DNA of 64,000 nucleotides from Pogonophryne albipinna (taxonomy: Eukaryota > Chordata > Actinopteri > Perciformes > Artedidraconidae), in the NCBI GenBank assembly GCA_028583405.1, contig CM053246.1:20839570-20903569 (forward strand), read 5' to 3'. The position numbers and the translations under genes are program-made. Shown here one piece after another: positions 1-41,700 of this stretch; position 1 is the first letter of the stretch, and each line of letters opens with the position of its first letter. A model generated the notes under the pieces. The model was not told the origin of the DNA, did no database searches, and saw only the letters and a program-made list of their open reading frames with translations.

Positions 1-264
1 GAGAAGGGGAATACATCTCTCTTACCTTGCTTTATTAGGAAGAACGCATTGTGTTTAGGGCAAGATTAGAGAAGCACATATACCTAAACATTTAAATGCA
101 GATCACATTGACTGTAATGGACACCACCTGACTGTGGCTTCTGTTATTTTATGATTGAGAGACCCTTAGAAAATGACATATTGTGCTTTGAAATGCTTCA
201 CAACTCTATACTGATACTCTTATTAACATTTTCTTCATTTTACATCTTTATCACTCCATTCCAG
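1..264 (+). other. cachd1: intron of CACHD1, 3' part
   Basis: AT-rich sequence ending in a pyrimidine-rich stretch and the acceptor ccag. It reads open into the first exon, but the translation before 265 does not look like CACHD1. No repeat recognised. Confidence 0.7.
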
Positions 265-26387
<26,123 letters not shown>

Positions 26388-27917
26388 TCCTGCGGGGAAG
26401 GGACATTTTTGTATTAAAGACTATTTTTAAGAAAAACATTAGTGCTTGAATAGACAGCACGCAGTAGGTACTGTCAGGATGGACGGAGGGAGAGAGAACT
26501 GGACTCGCAGCGTCTATGGATCGCTGGGATCTCTGCCATGAATGGATGTTTAGTGTGTAATGGGTGTAAGCCTCATGGTCTCATCTCAACTTTTTTTTTC
26601 AACCCAGTCCAAGATCTGGTTAGTGTTCACAGCCTAACTCACAAATGACCAGAACTGGGCTGGTAAAAATACCCAAACTGGAATCTTTGTGTGTTTTCTG
26701 AAGGGATTTGCCATTCAGGAAACAACTGGAACCTAACATCCTTCATTTTGAAGCCAGAGCAAAGACTGTATAGGACTAGAGGAGAATCCAATTAACAAAT
26801 GAAATCTTGATGCTGATTGAACTCTTTTGCCCGAATGCTTCATTCCCGCCTCGCCCCTAAGCCTACTTGTGGTGAAAACGTCTCAGATGAAGAGTACAAA
26901 GACTGGGATCTAATATGAGATTCTATTATGGATAATATTGCAGGTTTACTCTCCCATTGTCACTCAACAGTTGGTTTTCTCTGAAGACTAATAATGAGTC
27001 TCTGTGAATTGCAGGAAAAAAAAACTTCAAAGATTCAAATGAATACAAGAAGGAAAACAAATTAAGAGGAAAAAAATATTTTTCTACTATTTATTAAGGA
27101 GCAACATTTTCAATGACAGATGAGTAAGCAGCTGCAGATAACAAACAAGAAAGATAAGTTATGCTTCTCAACCCACTTCCTATAAACAATGCATCATAGT
27201 TAGGGCTCATTAGTTTCTCCTTGCATTTCCCTAAAAGCACGTGGCTTGCTTTTTATTTTTATTTTTATTTGGACATTATAGAATATCAACCGGTGTGAAC
27301 ACATGTTTTGTTTCTTTTTTTTTCACAGGACCCTGGCGCATAATCAGAAGCGCATTTGGAATCTATTTCAATTTCTCTCTTAACTTTCTTTTCCTAAAGG
27401 CATATTCTGAGCTATTCTCTCCACCAGATGATCCCATTTACTATTTGGTGTTGTGCCTGGGTTTTCTTTAAGCAGGGAACTTTTTGGATGAGCAGGTATC
27501 TAAAATCTAAATCAGATATTCTCCTTACAACAAAAAACTGGTATTCATTTTTAAATTGGTAAAAAACAGTGATCCTTTAATCTTACCCTGGAGATGTGAT
27601 TTTTAACATATATCACATTTTTATTTTTTTTCTCACATTTCGGAAGTATTTGCTTTACTGTTAAGGTAAGACTTGCTGTGCCGATCATCGCCATTCTGGA
27701 CATGTCCTCTGTATCAGGAGGCAGACAAAGCTTGCTGGCCTTTGTAAACCTATCGGGATTGAAGAGGGAAAAGAGAAACTAGCACCCTCCTAGCTTTAGT
27801 CCCTGCTGGAGATTTGGTTTGTGAGGATAATTGGGGATCCTCACAAAGGTCTGATTCAGAGAGACTGACTGCTGTCCCCTCTGTCTGCTTGAGTAGAAAA
27901 ACCAGTACTGAAAGCTG

Positions 27918-27925
27918 CCCCCCCC

Positions 27926-27961
<36 letters not shown>
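27918..27961. repeat. poly-C tract
   Basis: Eight C, AA, then 34 C in a row. The - strand is a G run able to form a quadruplex. It lies about 1.5 kb after the CACHD1 stop. Confidence 0.97.
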
Positions 27962-27965
<4 letters not shown>

Positions 27966-28212
27966 AATCAACGACAACTTTTTGACTTTATGCCCCTTTG
28001 TGGCAGAGCTAATACTGTATGTATGTTAAGTTGTGTGCTGGATTTGGTGCAAAGCAAGCTTAATTTCCAGTGATGCCCAAGATGGAGTCTCCCTCTCATT
28101 GAAGACAGTGAAAGAGGGAGAGATGCTGCTGTTGTTGTACAGAGGTTACACCCATCTGTCAGATCCTCTGTGGTTAACCACTCAAAATGTATTTTCTACA
28201 AGTCTCTGGTTT

Positions 28213-30445
<2,233 letters not shown>

Positions 30446-30701
30446 AGCAAAATACCTCGACAGTTAAATGCCATTTTACGTTTCATTACTAAACGACACA
30501 GTATGTATTATCATTATAGTATTACTATTTCGGCGATTAGCTAACATGTATTAATTATATTTGATACAACTTTAGTTACAATTCCATGACTTTTCCAAAA
30601 CTTTGGGAAAAATATTGTTTTCCATAACTTTTCCAGGGCCTGGAATTTGCATTTTAAATTTCCATGACTTTTCCAGGTTTTTAATGACCGTAAGAACCCT
30701 G
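30446..30701. mobile_element. truncated inverted copy of the 2132-2613 MITE
   Basis: Reverse complement of the left half of that element, ending GAACCCTG at 30701. Phrases such as cctcgacagttaaatg and ccataacttttccagggcct match. The other end is missing. Confidence 0.85.
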
Positions 30702-32410
30702 GAATATATAGTGGGGTCATGATTTAAAAAAAAATATGGATGTATTTTGGTTTAATGGGTACTTAATGTTTCAAGCCCAAATTAATTGCAGGTTTCTGTA
30801 TGCAGTACCAGTATTGTCTCTTTTTATGGTACCTTAGAACAGAATATATTTACAGTATATAACTATATGTGTGCTGTTATTGTTCCTAAGTAAGTCGGCA
30901 CAGGCATTATCCTTTGTAAAATCTCTCTTCCCTCTAATTTGTGTCATATTCTGACCAAACTAATGTATTATTTGATCATATTTGGCAAACTTTGATAATT
31001 GTTCTGCGGATTGGCACACAGAGTTGATTATAGTTGGATTCTTGATAACATAAGGAACAACCAAAGGACTCATGTGTTTTTTGTTTGTGTTGTGTTTGTA
31101 GTATATAGAAGGAGTTATTTGCATCTGATTTTGCAAGGTCAGTCTTTAAACCTTTCATCTGATCGTATCTTTTGTGATATCACATTTGAATAATGAATTA
31201 TAGACTGGGTAGGTGGCTATCTCTGTCTATTTTAAGAGAAGGTCATAGAGTGAGGCTAAGTAAACAGTTTCTCCTTGAGGTGAAAATGGAGAGGCGCCTG
31301 CCGGGGGCTCAGTTTAATGAGCATCAGCTGGGAAGTAGTTCAGCACTTTGGATAGCTGAAGGAGAGAATCAACTCTTTCCTCATGGCTCTGTCAGTCCGC
31401 CTGTCCAAACGCCCCATAAACCTTATCAGTTTGTCTGCATTCATTCCTACTTCTCGACATGGCCCTGTCTGTCTCTTTTTCACTATTCTCTTGATCTCTG
31501 CTTTTCTCCCTCTTCCTGCCCAACTGTCTGCTGCTACCTGCCAGGGAAACGCTGTGAATTAGAGCACTGAGCTCGAGTCCAAGCACCCTCGGGTCTTTTC
31601 AGTCAGTGTGTCTTTTCACAGTCTTCCCTCTGCCAACTAGTACAGCAGACATGCACAAGCTGCATATTTTGTGCAGTCCAGAGTACCAGTTTCCCAAATG
31701 CATCTAAGCAGTATGATCATTTTAAGTCTGGCATGAAAGCAATTTAGAGCACATTAAAATCAGACAATGAAAATGTCAGACAATGCTTTTTAACGCATCA
31801 TGTGGGTTTTACTGAAAATATGTGAACATGTGGAAAAAGTGACAGAACTTGAATCTAACAGCAAAATCTCCTTGGAGGAAGTTTGTTGAGAAATGTGATG
31901 TTCTGCTCAAAGATACAACTTTACAGTATTACAAACTGAAATCTGGGCCTTTTAGAAGGGCCAAAAAAAGAAACATGAGTTATGCTAGGGTTAATTGAAT
32001 TCATGTTAAAGTATGCAACATTCTCATTACTGATTCACTTACTGGCCACAAAAAAGTGACTTCCCTGAAGCACTGGTGAACAGGGATGCGTCTGACCATT
32101 GTAATTAGGACATGAATTGGGCAGGGACCTAATATGCACGTTCTCCTGTGGGTTCAGGTCAGCAGTTTTTACTAGGTCACAATTTCCTTAATCGTTTCTA
32201 TGCTAGAAGAAAAAGGAAGCAACACCACCAGACTCCATATGTGATAATTTATGATAGCACAGCACCAGCTCATGAATGTAGGGAGAGCCTACAATCCATT
32301 TTTCCAGGATTTACAGAGCGCGATGTCGATAATCACACTGCACTATCATACTGGATATGCACACGTGTATATGATCTCTGTCAACTCCCACGCGCAATCA
32401 ACCACTTTTC
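30702..32410. other. intergenic, nothing recognised
   Basis: No repeats with definable ends and no coding signature, although 31193-31570 stays open. Confidence 0.6.
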
Positions 32411-32500
32411 CATGTAGGGTTCAAACCCTCCCTTGCGATCCTCACGCCTACTGAGCTCATCCCAGGTGCCTGCTCTGCCCGCTTAGCCACTCTGCCCACC
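32411..32500 (-). mobile_element. tRNA-like RNA polymerase III promoter, probable SINE head
   Basis: On the - strand, TGGCTAAGCGG (32489-32479) fits the A-box consensus. About 55 bases on, GGGTTTGAACCC (32428-32417) resembles a B box. The sequence between does not fold as an obvious full tRNA. I infer a SINE 5' end; the SINE body was not delimited. Confidence 0.45.
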
Positions 32501-32781
32501 CACACCATCACACTCTCAGTCCCAGCAAGCAGTGGCAAGCGTTTTCCCCGCTTTCTTTTTCTCCTCTCTACTCCCACCCACTCCAAAAGGCTGTGAATCA
32601 CTGGCTGACACGCTGAAGCACTAGCATGGCTCTTGTGTTTTTACATGGAGAGAGACTTACATCTCCTTTTCCCTTGGATTGTGAAGCATAGCCCATTATC
32701 GTGGGGTTTGACTTGCACATAGGTACAAGGCTATGAAAGATACAGAGTTTGAGCAACTTAACTTTGCTGCAGGCTGACACA

Positions 32782-32991
<210 letters not shown>

Positions 32992-34089
32992 TACGAGATA
33001 CTTTCGTTCCAGAGGGACCGAGAGAACAAATTAATTGTTCTCTCATGGAAACGTTGTTTAGCACTTAGTGGAGTGATTCATGCGTTCCCAAAATCAGCCT
33101 GTGCGAGTGACAAGCAAGTCCTTGCTGTCGTTTCAGAGAACGACTGCTCAATGATTCATGTCCCACAATCTGTCAGAAGGTCTATTGTATGAGCGGCAGT
33201 TAGATTAAAAACGGACTTCTACTCAATGCCTTTCATGTGTAAATTCCTTTTTTAGCAGATTTTAATTTGACATAAAACATGTCTTGCATATTCATTGGAT
33301 GGATGCTGGTCAAGGGCATTTCCCACCTTTTGATTTGCAGTGGGACATTAGTTTGTGATTTGTAGCTCATGTAATAAACAGATTAGTTTTAAGAGAAAAC
33401 AGCCTGCCACAGATCAGAAGAGAAATAATAAAGTGAAAACTGGTATAGTTTTTAGAGATCGAATACGTCCCTCACCATGTTGAAAGAGCTTTTGTCAGCC
33501 TTTATTTGCTTTTCATTTAGCAGTTGGCTCTACTGAGCGTAAGCTTGATTAAAACGTTCATACAAACGGTCCATATACTGGTGTGTGACAGTTCCACTGC
33601 TTCAGCCACTTGGCAATGTGAGATCATTTTCACCCACTGACAACTGTGAAGTGTCTGGACTGCAATCTGCCAAGAAACGCTTCACACAGATGGTGAGAGA
33701 GAGAACATGGAGGTTGGATGATAGGAGCTAGATTTCACCATATCTTAAAGGCTTCAGCATAATCACGCTCTAAATATTTCCTTTAGTGGTTTGAAGTGTG
33801 CAATAGCTGACATGTTTGTGGGCCTACAGGAGTGTGAGTTTACCGTGTCTTTGCGTGCCTATCAGCCACTCATGAGCCTGCGGAAGCTACATAGGCATTG
33901 TGAAGACTCGGCAGGGAGCTCTGTTCCCTTTGTGTTTGCCAGGAGCAGGTTTCCACCCACGGTGGGCAGGCAGGCGGGCTCGGTTGGCTGCTAGTTTGGC
34001 ATTCACTGGATGACTTGGGTAGAAAGGAGGGAAGGAACACAGCCATTCATGGTCACATTATGCTCATGGGGAACAGGAACGCTATAGTG
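32992..34089. other. intergenic, nothing recognised
   Basis: Unique-looking sequence with no coding or RNA signature. Confidence 0.55.
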
Positions 34090-35071
34090 GTGTAGAGCAG
34101 GGGCGGCGGGTACTGTAGGCTAGGGAAGGCTAAGCCATCCTTCCCAAATATTTGTGTCACTGTATCCTGGTAAAATAAAAATATAATGTTTGTGTCGTTG
34201 ACATTAGCGCTGCTATGCAGCCACCTGTGCCCTGTACTACGAAGCCAGTTCAACAGACCCTGGATATGTTTGAGTTATCTTCACTAACCCTAACAAACGA
34301 GATCTTGCTAAGCGGTCCTACGACGCTGGTTATCAACTCGGTAAATAAAGCCAGGGTTTCTCTCTCCAGCTGAGAGCGCGTTCACGTGAAAGGGGCGGGG
34401 TTAGCTACATTTGACCAATCACAAACAGGGACAAAGACAGCACAGCGTCATACTTCATTAATGAAATGTAAACTAATATAAGACAAATATGAACTTTAAA
34501 CATCCATGACTTAAACATATAATCCAGGATCCAAGCCACATAGTTGCACCTGCAAGGTGAATACATAACAACTGGTTAAAAAATAACTAGCCTACCGAGT
34601 GTTTGAAAGCGCAACAGGTTTATGATATCACTGCCCCATCTAAGACACGAGTGGATCTGACTTTAATTACATTTGAGTTGAGTGTTTCGTCAACTTAATG
34701 TGTTGCTTAAAATAATACGTCTGCATATATGTGACAATGTAGGTGTTGCATGGGCAGATACGGCTCAGCTGACTGAGATAAGGAAATATGATATATTATA
34801 TGATCGATGATCTGATTAATGATGTGATCAGTGTGATATGAATGATAAGTGCAACACCTCGGCGTCTTCTCTGCATACGGCAGTTAAAACTGTATTTCCT
34901 TTATCCTGTAATATGACTTGATAGATTTAAACTCCGCACACTGAGCTGTGATTGGTCAGCAGGAGGTGCTTTCACTGAGTTGATCAGACGCCGGAGGCGG
35001 GCAGCGTCAGGTGAAAAAAAGTGATTTAGCCTTCCCAAACCTGAGCCTCACGCGCCGCCTATGGTGTAGAG
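34090..35071. mobile_element. hAT-type MITE upstream of RAVER2
   Basis: The element 34098-35063 (966 bp) starts CAGGGGCGGCG and ends CGCCGCCTATG. GTGTAGAG on both sides (34090-34097 and 35064-35071) is a perfect 8-bp duplication fitting the hAT nTnTAGAn target. Non-coding. It ends 838 bp before the RAVER2 start codon. Confidence 0.87.
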
Positions 35072-35782
35072 ATATTCTACAGTGAATGTCTCTCTCTCTT
35101 TTAGTCTTCGAGCAAAAATAATCAATGTGTTAATTGCGCTTCACAACAAAAATAAGACCTAGTGCTAGGCTATTTAACAGCAAATGTCTCTCTTTAATGT
35201 ATTGTTCACAGTTCAAACACCATAAAAGACTTGTAAGATTCAACATGTGGATGTTGATATGCTCTCCTGTAAAACCTGTTGATTACATGATTGAAGTGGA
35301 GTAATTCATTGATGCCATGTCAGAATCAAGCAGCTTCTGGTGTCAACACTAAATATACACGAACTGAACAAACTGTGTGGACTGCTGGTGATTGTAACGG
35401 ATCTTAATTGGCTTCCATACATCCAGCAGACGGTTGGGGTCGCCAGGAGTCCGCGAGGTGCTGCATGACATGCTAGACAGCACGTGAGCCGCAAAGTACC
35501 CCTTTAAACATGTTGTATCATGAACTGACTGCATCCTGCACATTTGACCTTTAAACGAATGCAAAATGATTGTAAAGGAATACAATGCAGGTAAACAGTT
35601 TTCTTACAAAAACTGCACATCATCCAATAAAACAGAATAACTAGCAACCAAACAAACCAAAGGAACATTTCGCAAGTTGATGACGCCGGGAAATATAGAA
35701 ATGCATAATTAAATGAATGTTTGACTCCAAGAATAAGGCATAGGCTACTGAGGGAAGTTGACTTGATTAATTAAGCTTTTCT

Positions 35783-35826
35783 TTGCAATGGGGGCTCTCT
35801 CTTTTACGGACACACCTCCCACCTGC

Positions 35827-35857
<31 letters not shown>

Positions 35858-35901
35858 CTCACTCACTTCCCTCACACTCACTTTTCACTCAGCTACCCAA
35901 G
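35783..35901 (+). promoter_or_regulatory. raver2: probable RAVER2 core promoter and 5' UTR
   Basis: A C/T-rich tract (ctctctctgtctctctctgt and tcactcactcac repeats) sits directly before a CpG-rich first exon. No TATA box at a sensible distance. CAAGATGGCGGC, a YY1-type element, overlaps the start codon at 35898-35909. The exact start site is inferred. Confidence 0.5.
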
Positions 35902-36177
35902 ATGGCGGCAGCGTCATCCATCCAGCCGCCGAGCGTTCACTCTTCTCTTGCCGGGGACGGCACACTTTCCCCGGGGATGGACAGCCCAGAGACCCGGCAG
36001 CCGGAGGACGAGGAGGTGGCGGCCGCAGCGCAGCCGTCGGACTCTGAGATGTGCCTCCGCGACCTGCCGGAGCTGGAGCCGGAGGAGATCGAGAAGAGGC
36101 TGGCCAAAACTCGTCAGGAGCTGAGCAACAGGAGGAAAATCCTCATTAAGAATCTGCCGCCTGACACCACTAACCAG
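35902..36177 (+). CDS. raver2: RAVER2 exon 1 (N-terminus and start of RRM1)
   Basis: RAVER2 is an RRM protein that shuttles from the nucleus and binds PTB to affect splicing. The exon encodes 92 residues: an Ala/Ser/acidic N-terminus, a charged helix (EEIEKRLAKTRQELSNRRK), then KILIKNLPPDTTNQ, whose ILIKNL is the RRM1 RNP2 motif. Donor gtaggcta, phase 0. The ATG at 35902 has A at -3 and G at +4. An in-frame ATG at 35788 would add 38 low-complexity residues and is judged less likely. The helix and RNP2 region resemble both raver1 and raver2; RQELSNRRK plus the neighbour CACHD1 favour RAVER2. Confidence 0.9.
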
Positions 36178-37563
36178 GTAGGCTACACGGTAGTTTGGGA
36201 AACTGAAGTAAAAGTAGCCTGACTCACTTAGTTTTCAGTTTTTTTTGCGTCGCTTGTGCGAATTAATTTAGTTTGCACTGAGCGTCGCACTTTTAAAATG
36301 TGCGTTACGTTATTGTTTGGTCATAATAACAACTGTCTGATGCCCTACGGCCTACGCTGTCCATTTCGACCTTTATTTACCCCAAGATTTGTTAATATGG
36401 TTTTTCATGAATACAGTATAAAAGCCACATCTCTATTCCAAACATTAATACAAACGTGTATTTAAATAGGTCCAACATTTACGATATAGTTTTGAAAACA
36501 GCCTGTTTTTCATTAATTTCATGTTTTTCTCTCTTGTTGAGTTAATAAGCTCGCTTGTAATTTTCAAACTCCATTCATACTATCTCATTGATGTAAGCAG
36601 GGATCCATACTAATCTAATATAAGGCTCAATTGTTGTTTGGCCACAGTTATAGCAGTTCACAACATTGCAAAATGTGGCTGCAAAATTTGGTTTTGCTGT
36701 TGTCTTTACAACATTTGTGACTTAAACAAACATGCTTGTGTAAATGTTTTCTGATGAGCTGCATTGACTGAAAAACAACGCACCATGTCTGTGCGTTCTC
36801 TCAAAAGCTGAATGGGGCTAGTACGTTCTGTTGCTGTTCTTGCAACAAGAAGAGATACTGTGCACAAGCTTCCATATTTCCCACTCAGATTAATCCATCT
36901 TTTTACCTTATTCATGCATTTGTTCTAACATTACAAGTGTGTAAATTAAAGGATAAAGGATATAGGTCAAATTAGAAAACAAGATTACTTTCTGTTGATA
37001 GGTTATTTCCCATGAATACCAGTTTTGCATTATAGTTTAACATTTTCTTCTACCACCAAATGATTTGATATTTTCACTTCTCAGAGCAATGCATTGATAT
37101 GCACATAATGTTTTGCCTTTATCCGGCAGCATCTGTTGTGACTTTGCTTTTTCCTTCGTCCATATCTTCTTGCAGCATACATTTTCATGAACAACATGAT
37201 AACAATCACAATTTCCAGCTTATTTCCTGCGGACAATATACTTTTGTACAGTCAACGTCCTCAGCCTTAACACCTGTGTAATGTATGTTCTTAATGTAAA
37301 CAAGAGTAACAACTAATCCAACTAAGTCAAATAGCTACGTTCCGAGCACATCAGTCTGTTTTATGTTTGGATTTAACGCAATAACTTTGCATGCATGTTT
37401 CTCGTCAAAAGACCACAAAGTGTCTTCACTGTTTATAACTTAAGACCTTTTTGGTTTCTCCTACTCTGAAGTGACATTCATCACTTGTGTCAGCACGCAA
37501 GCCTTCATGAGGGAGTGTTGATGGTGATGGTGTTTTTCTTCAGGGTTATAGCACCCACAAATC

Positions 37564-37845
<282 letters not shown>

Positions 37846-38067
37846 CTGCATGGTGTTTGTCCGATTGAGAGACACAGGGGAGTGAGAGGAAAAGTCACTT
37901 GGATCAGGTGAAGGAACAGAAGTGGAATTTCTTTCTCTCTCTGTCTCTTTTCCCTCTCTCTTTGTATTTTCCACATTATTCATGTGTCAGAACAAGTGTG
38001 ATATGTTTAGTGAGCCTGAGCAGAGCAGAGCTGCATGAAGCATGCCCTGCTGAATGTGCCTCATGAA

Positions 38068-38400
38068 TTTAAAGGAGTAGTTCAGGGTCTTTGACATACT
38101 GTAAAAGCACGTTATGAGTAACTGACTGCTAGTGAAACAGTTGAAGCTCAGGCTACAAAGATTATTTGTGGAGGTAACGCAGTGATCCAGGAGTATAACA
38201 GAAAATATGAATTACCATGTCAGCATGAGCCAAATATTGTAACCATCCAATAACAGAATGAAATCCATTGCTGTGGATAGTTAATTTCAATGGTGTGTTC
38301 AAAACGCTCTAAATGTTCACTAATTTCTGTTTAAAAGGGTTCTTACCATCACATGATTTCAGCCTGAGCTTATGTCCGTAAATCAGATGTGCTTGAATGT
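38068..38400. repeat. possible dispersed fish repeat
   Basis: Starts tttaaaggagtagttcaggg, a phrase I recognise from fish interspersed repeats. The right end was not found. Confidence 0.35.
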
Positions 38401-39540
38401 ATTAGTTGATAATGCAAAAACACACACATACAAGTCATATTTGTATTACACATGCGAAACATTTTCTTTTTCCAGCTTAACAAATGTAAGAGCTGGCTGC
38501 TTTTTTTTTTTTATAAAATTGCTAAATTAAAAACTCATAGTTTTTCAACAGTTGGTTGAACTAAAACCAAAAACGCTATTTCAAATGCCAACTAGGGATC
38601 TGGGTAGTTGCTTGGGGGTGTACAGGGATCCAGTGATACTCATAGAGCTGGTGTTGACAGTACAGTATTTTCCATATGGTTAAAGATGTATGTTTAAAAT
38701 CCTTGTCACTGTCTTATATAACATGTGTGATGGACTCAACAATGCCCAGCCGACTCCCATCTCCCACTCCCCTCAGATCCGCTGCCCTATAAGTGAACAC
38801 TGTTTTGTAGATTGGATATATGTGGTGCGAGTGTGGAGTCCTTGGTGCACTGTGTCAAATATATGGCCTCGCTGACAGTCCTCATCTCAGAGAGAAGTGG
38901 GGGGATGGGAACAACGAAGGGAAGTGTGCAATAAGAAAGGAGAGACAGGAAGATAGGAGAGGAAAGGAAGGAGGGATGAAAGATAAAGTAAATGAAATAG
39001 ATTTATAAAATACTATATACCTAATTGTCTCCAAGATGGAATTCTGCTTAGGCAGTAGTTTTCCTATAGCAATTGTTGTCGAAATAGTTTTGCTGTAAAA
39101 CAATCCATAGTATTTTACTAAAAAAAGTTATTGTTGTACTAGAGTTATTGTATATAACAGATTAACCCATGTTGTTTTGCTCTTTTATTGTCTTCATTCT
39201 TTGACCATGTAGGGCAATATATCGTCTTTTACATATCATGCATCCTACTTCTCTTTCAGATCTTTTGGCCTACATTACCCATAATTCAAGTCAACCTCTT
39301 ACAGTTTGGAATGAGATTGTAATTTCACTAGCAACTTAATCAAACCGGCTAGGTATCGGGTAACCTTACTACATTTTAACTTTACAAATCACTTTAGGCA
39401 ATTTAGTGTGTCCCAACATCAATCAGAAATGTATGTGTTCATTTGACACGTTGTGGTGCATTTTAACTGACTGATGAGGCTGCTCCCTGAATCGTTTTAC
39501 ATTTAAGAAATAGGACACCATAGTGAACCTGGGTATTTTG

Positions 39541-39967
39541 CCATCTGTTATGACCTGGCTCAAAAAAAGTTGGCCACAACAAAGAGGAGACACACCATAT
39601 CAACGGTTAATAAAAGATGTTTATTTAACCAAACAATTCAAATTAGCCACATTAATGAAGTGCAACAATAAGTAAAGCATGAGGTGTGGACGTCGGTGGT
39701 ATCAGTAGTGTAAATGCAGGGCGAGGGTTGCATGGACGTGTATGTGTGAGGGTGTTGAGGTGCACAAAGTAAAGCAACTAAAGTAACAACAGCATATACT
39801 CAACAAAACTGCAGGCCTGTAGGGAAAAGCAGAGAGAGACAGAGAGGAGCAGAGGCTTTAAATAGCTGCAGGGCACCAGACCCAGGTGCCCTGAGTTACT
39901 GCAATCAAGGCTGGACACAGTACAGCCACACCCTCTCCAGATTAACCCACAGGGGCATCACACCATC
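39541..39967 (-). mobile_element. solo LTR
   Basis: 39546-39962 (417 bp) starts TGTTATGACC and ends GGCATCACA, with CCATC on both sides as a 5-bp target duplication. The - strand carries TATTTAAAG and AATAAA, so the LTR probably reads on that strand. No internal region, so it is the product of LTR-LTR recombination. The organisation resembles the LTRs at 42847-44341 but the sequence differs. Confidence 0.85.
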
Positions 39968-40919
39968 CATAATATCATTGAATCATAACCCAATTCTTAG
40001 ATATTATCACTAATCGATTTCTCTCATGCAAGCAGCTATGTTGAAAGATGCTCGAGTAAGAGTCAAACCTAAGTGTTGAGCAATAATTTGGCCCATACCC
40101 CAATTGTGCACCCAGAATCTTGGAATTTCTAAAAGACTCAAAAGATATTTGCAAATGTGCTGGAGGGTCAAATAAATGTGGGCTGGGTGTGTGTTTGTGT
40201 CTCCCGGCATAGGGAGGTTAGCTTCCAAGGACTTCTGCTAAGTTTTTGAATTATTTACTTTCCTCAAAAACACACAAACCTTTGGCAAGATGTGCATGGG
40301 CATATGTTGCTTTGTTTTTTGAACATCACGCTGAGTGTATGTGTGTGTTTATATCTGTGTGCAGTTGTACAGTACAGGTAAACACAAATACATGTAAATG
40401 TCACAAAGCAGCATGTGCCTGAGCTGTTGCCTTTCCACCCACTCCCTCCTCTCGCTTTATATGCTGCGATGTGTGCGTGTGTCAGTAGCAGATGTTCATG
40501 AAATCTGCCCCTCCTGCCAGTGGGTAGCCTTAATCACTTACAAACCAGCATGCACACAGGATGTTGTGTTTTAGCCATTTACTTTGGCAAAGTTTTGCAG
40601 ATGTTTGTGCACGCAAGCGGTTAAAATACAGCCTGAATACACTCCGTACATTCAGGACAAAGCAACAGGTTGATAGAGTATAATCATCTACTTTCTGTAT
40701 GCCATCATTTAGTTGAACCTATAACGGTGAGATGAGCAATAACTCAGCTCATCTCAGCTTTAAAATCTCCGGCAATGTTGGAGAGAAAGAGTGTTGTGTG
40801 ATATGGTTAAATCAATATCAGGCGTGAATATACATTGTTATTAATTAAACGTTCCTATAGCTTGGTTATTATTATTTACCAATACATTTATTTTAAATTG
40901 ATTAATGCAATACTTTCAT

Positions 40920-41050
40920 ATTTAATTTAATCGTTTATTTGGCAGGGACAATGCACAATAATGAACACTTAAAACATTAAAATGTGTCGAGCGTAACAGT
41001 GCCAGATTTAGCTTTGAGCTAATTTCCATCCGCAGTCCCTCACATAAAAC
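40920..41050. repeat. dispersed teleost repeat fragment
   Basis: atttggcagggacaatgcac and gctaatttccatccgcagtc are phrases of a common fish repeat. Class not assigned. Confidence 0.5.
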
Positions 41051-41579
41051 ATTTAAGAAAATTACATTTTACAAACATAGCAAAAACAAAATACATGATA
41101 TGCAAAAAGTGCAAAAGAGCAAGAGCAGCATACACAAGTATTTACCACATGGCAGTACAATATAGCAGCTACGACATATAAAGTGCACACATGACATATG
41201 GTCATCATATGACTCAACTGAAAGTCGATATGTAACTGTTAAGTGATTGTTTTGTGTGTGTGAGTGTGAGCTGGAGCAGGTGGAGTGGTGTTTAACACTG
41301 TTTAGGATCCTGCTGGTTTCCTTGTTAACAATGGTTCTGGATTCTTGACATTCAGGCTGCAGAAAACACAGATGACTGGAGTTCACTGCTTTTGATACTT
41401 AAATCAAGAAACCAACTTCAAAACCTGACACACTTGAACATAGTAACCAACAATAATAGCTGAGATAGAAAAATAATATCCCTTCCAGTGGCAGCTCTAT
41501 GAGGGAAAACACTTCAGTAATGAGAGAGGTCAAATAAGAAAACAATGTTGCTTTACACAACAATACAAAGCATACAGCA

Positions 41580-41700
41580 TAGGGCTGCTCGATTATGGCA
41601 AAAATAATAATCTCGATTATTTGGGTCAATAATTGATATCACGATTATTAAAAACGATTATCCATTTACTTTGAAAACATCAATTTATTAGAGAAAAAAA
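41580..41700. mobile_element. hAT end fragment (one end only)
   Basis: TAGGGCTGCTCGATTATGG followed by cgattatt-rich sequence is a typical left end of a fish hAT. No matching right end was found. Confidence 0.5.

Noticed and set aside
31193..31570. 125-residue intergenic frame
   Set aside because: Low-complexity composition, no domain, no conserved context.
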